Shown piece after piece: positions 61,522-62,851 of a DNA stretch of 62,851 nt. The notes below the pieces were generated by a model, which worked only from the letters and a program-made list of their open reading frames with translations, was not told the origin of the DNA and made no database searches. Location of the stretch: the NCBI GenBank assembly GCA_947473045.1, contig CANJCO010000027.1, positions 1 through 62,851 on the forward strand, in the 5' to 3' direction. The DNA comes from Myxococcales bacterium (GTDB lineage: Bacteria; Myxococcota_A; Polyangia; Polyangiales; Polyangiaceae). Position 1 is the stretch's first letter; the number at the start of each line of letters is the position of its first letter. Made by a program: the position numbers and the translations under genes.

Positions 61522-62675
61522 CGCGCCGCTCGCCAATTCGTCCGGGCGGCCCCAGCCTCGCGCCGGCCCGGGTCGCCGCGGTCGCCCTGTGCGCGCTCGC
61601 CCTCGGGGGCGGGTGCGGCAAGCGCGCGAAGGGCCCTGCCTACAAAGTCGTCGACTTTGCGATCGGCGCCCACGCGACCTGCGCAGCGATGCAGGACGGC
61701 AGCGTGCGCTGCTGGGGCGACAACGCCGGAGGGCTGCTGATCGCGGGCGCGCCTGAAGCTGTGGTGGTGCCGACCATCGTAGCTGGGATCGACGACGCGC
61801 AACGGGTCGCCGTCGGCGACGGCTTCGCGTGCGCGTTGCAGCGCGACGGGCATGTGAGCTGCTGGGGTGACAACAGCGCAGGGCAGCTCGGCGACGCGTC
61901 AAGCGCCTCGCGGGCGATGCCGATGCCGGTGCGAGAGCTGGAAGCAGTCGACGCGATCGGCGCAGGCCGCGCACACGCGTGCGCTCACGTCGCGAACAAA
62001 GGCGTATTTTGCTGGGGTGAGGGAGGTCGCGGACAGCTCGGCGACGCCGCTACGACCAGCCGCAGCCTGCCCGTTGCCGTCGCAGGCGGGCTCGCCACGG
62101 CGACGTCGCTCGCGCTCGGCGGCGACACGTCCTGCGCTGTACTCCGCGACACCTCGGCGCGCTGCTGGGGAGACGGATCGCGGGGGCAAATCGGCAACGG
62201 CAAGCGCGTCAGTCCCGCGACGCCGTCGCTGGTCGCGGCGCTCGGCTTCACGCAAATTGCGGTTGGCTCTGAACACGTGTGCGCCCGCATGCAGGACGAG
62301 AGCGCGCTATGCTGGGGCGCCGGTGCGTTCGGGCAGCTCGGCGACGGCGCGGGCGCCGATCAGTCGCAGCCTTCGCGCGTCCGCGACCTCATCGGCGTCA
62401 GCCGCATCGCCGTCGGCGCGGGCCGCTCGTGCGCGCGCATCGGAGACAGCACCCTGCACTGCTGGGGACAGCCGGAGCGCGCGGCCGGTTCCACGTTCGC
62501 GACCGCGGAGCGCGTGCAGGGCATTTACGAAGGCGAGAGCGTGGCGATGGGCGGCAAGACCCGCTGCGCGCAAATGAAAGACGGCTGGCTGCGGTGCTGG
62601 GGCGAAAACGCGCGCGGCGAGCTCGGCGACGGCACCACGGCGACGCGCAGCGTTCCGACACCGATTCGGTACTGA
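61518..62675 (+). CDS. RCC1-repeat lipoprotein
   Basis: 385 aa from GTG overlapping the previous stop. A lipobox (ALALGGGC) predicts lipid anchoring. Seven repeats with the RCC1 signature C-W-G-(D/E)-(N/G)...G-Q/E-L-G-D follow (VRCWGDNAGG, VSCWGDNSAGQLGD, LRCWGENARGELGD), predicting a seven-bladed propeller in the envelope, each blade also carrying a second Cys. RCC1-like proteins are abundant in myxobacteria with unknown roles. It is followed by hairpin element copy C. Confidence 0.9.
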   Translation: MTRRSPIRPGGPSLAPARVAAVALCALALGGGCGKRAKGPAYKVVDFAIGAHATCAAMQDGSVRCWGDNAGGLLIAGAPEAVVVPTIVAGIDDAQRVAVGDGFACALQRDGHVSCWGDNSAGQLGDASSASRAMPMPVRELEAVDAIGAGRAHACAHVANKGVFCWGEGGRGQLGDAATTSRSLPVAVAGGLATATSLALGGDTSCAVLRDTSARCWGDGSRGQIGNGKRVSPATPSLVAALGFTQIAVGSEHVCARMQDESALCWGAGAFGQLGDGAGADQSQPSRVRDLIGVSRIAVGAGRSCARIGDSTLHCWGQPERAAGSTFATAERVQGIYEGESVAMGGKTRCAQMKDGWLRCWGENARGELGDGTTATRSVPTPIRY

Positions 62676-62703
62676 GCCGCGCGGCGCAGCGCAGCTGCGG
62701 GAC

Positions 62704-62851
62704 CTAGCAGGGTGTTGAAAAACACCCTGATAGTAATTGGCGAAGCCAATTGCGTGGGGTGGGGACCCCGAAAAACCGCGTTTTTCGGGGCGGGGAGGTG
62801 CATACCTCCCCGAGATGAAAGGCTAGCAGGCCGTTCTTCAACGGCCTGCTA
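62704..62851 (-). repeat. Hairpin element, full copy C (inverted, reaches the window edge)
   Basis: Read on the minus strand it matches copies A and B end to end: terminal TAGCAGG, hairpin 1 with perfect arms (GCAGGCCGTT / AACGGCCTGC), hairpin 2 (CGGGGAGGT / ACCTCCCCG), hairpin 3 (CCCCGAAAAA / TTTTTCGGGG), hairpin 4 (AATTGGC / GCCAATT) and hairpin 5, then CCTGCTAG. It begins 29 bp after the RCC1 gene stop and the last base visible is the A of the terminal CTA; the G is cut off by the window edge. Confidence 0.95.

Noticed and set aside
62525-62803. A 92-codon minus-strand frame starting inside the hairpin element (MHLPAPKNAVF...)
   Set aside because: Similar peptides arise from copies A and B only because the element repeats; the frames enter different genes and codon use does not fit, so it is a by-product of the repeat.
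1-62851. tRNA, rRNA, CRISPR, riboswitch or prophage genes
   Set aside because: Scanned gaps and found none; the gaps are short except the four described and show no cloverleaf, repeat-spacer array or phage gene.

Overview
The window is very GC-rich, densely coded DNA that most resembles a myxobacterium (Myxococcota), probably of the Polyangia/Sorangium-like group. That placement is inferred from content, not from a marker gene. The evidence is three large Ser/Thr kinases of the HRDVSP or multi-domain type, a PEGA domain, Cys-rich Stig1-like repeats, RCC1 repeats, many lipoproteins with Asp/Ala/Pro linkers, a sigma54 response regulator, and GTG starts with ATGA/GTGA gene overlaps. I see no tRNA, rRNA, CRISPR array, prophage or transposase gene.

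Layout. 1-5 kb: a Ser/Thr kinase coupled to a proline-repeat protein that runs off the left edge, a membrane-anchored unknown, and a DUF342/FapA-like protein. 5-10.5 kb: an orphan Eco57I-type adenine methylase facing a membrane-embedded MutS-like ATPase, a degenerate M14 peptidase and a lysozyme-like protein. 10.5-15 kb: a leftward stress module (uspA, globin-coupled histidine kinase, NtrC-type regulator, hsp20) with a good sigma54 promoter and an upstream dyad in front of hsp20. 15-22 kb: MscL with a zinc-ribbon tail, moaA, glycosyltransferase plus polysaccharide deacetylase, clpB. 22-30 kb: small enzymes, lipoproteins, and a divergent pair of GAF-domain signalling genes, one a class III adenylate cyclase. 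30-40 kb: TPR/PEGA-like secreted protein, second kinase, sugar epimerase, GT-C-like membrane protein, giant kinase/AAA/TPR protein and rlmE. 40-49 kb: UPF0262-like protein, thioredoxin-fold lipoprotein, ABC-F ATPase, orphan FliI/SctN ATPase, glycosyltransferase, dnaJ, and a methyltransferase-like coiled-coil protein. 49-62.7 kb: Cys-rich repeat protein, large membrane protein, two tandem sulfatase-fold proteins with threonine at the nucleophile position, Tat-type Rieske lipoprotein, lipoproteins, a 48-residue zinc-ribbon protein, mgtE and an RCC1-repeat lipoprotein.

The most unusual signal is a non-coding element of about 150 bp built of five consecutive hairpins and ending in CTAGCAGG inverted repeats. 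Three full copies (two in one orientation, one inverted) and two reduced copies lie between genes. The right edge of the window ends exactly in one copy and the left edge lies in a 36-nt tandem repeat, so both edges may be assembly breakpoints.

The second highlight is the heme-globin kinase / sigma54 regulator / Hsp20 / UspA module, which reads as an oxygen- or redox-sensing switch for protein protection. All functional calls come from reading motifs by eye. No database search was run.
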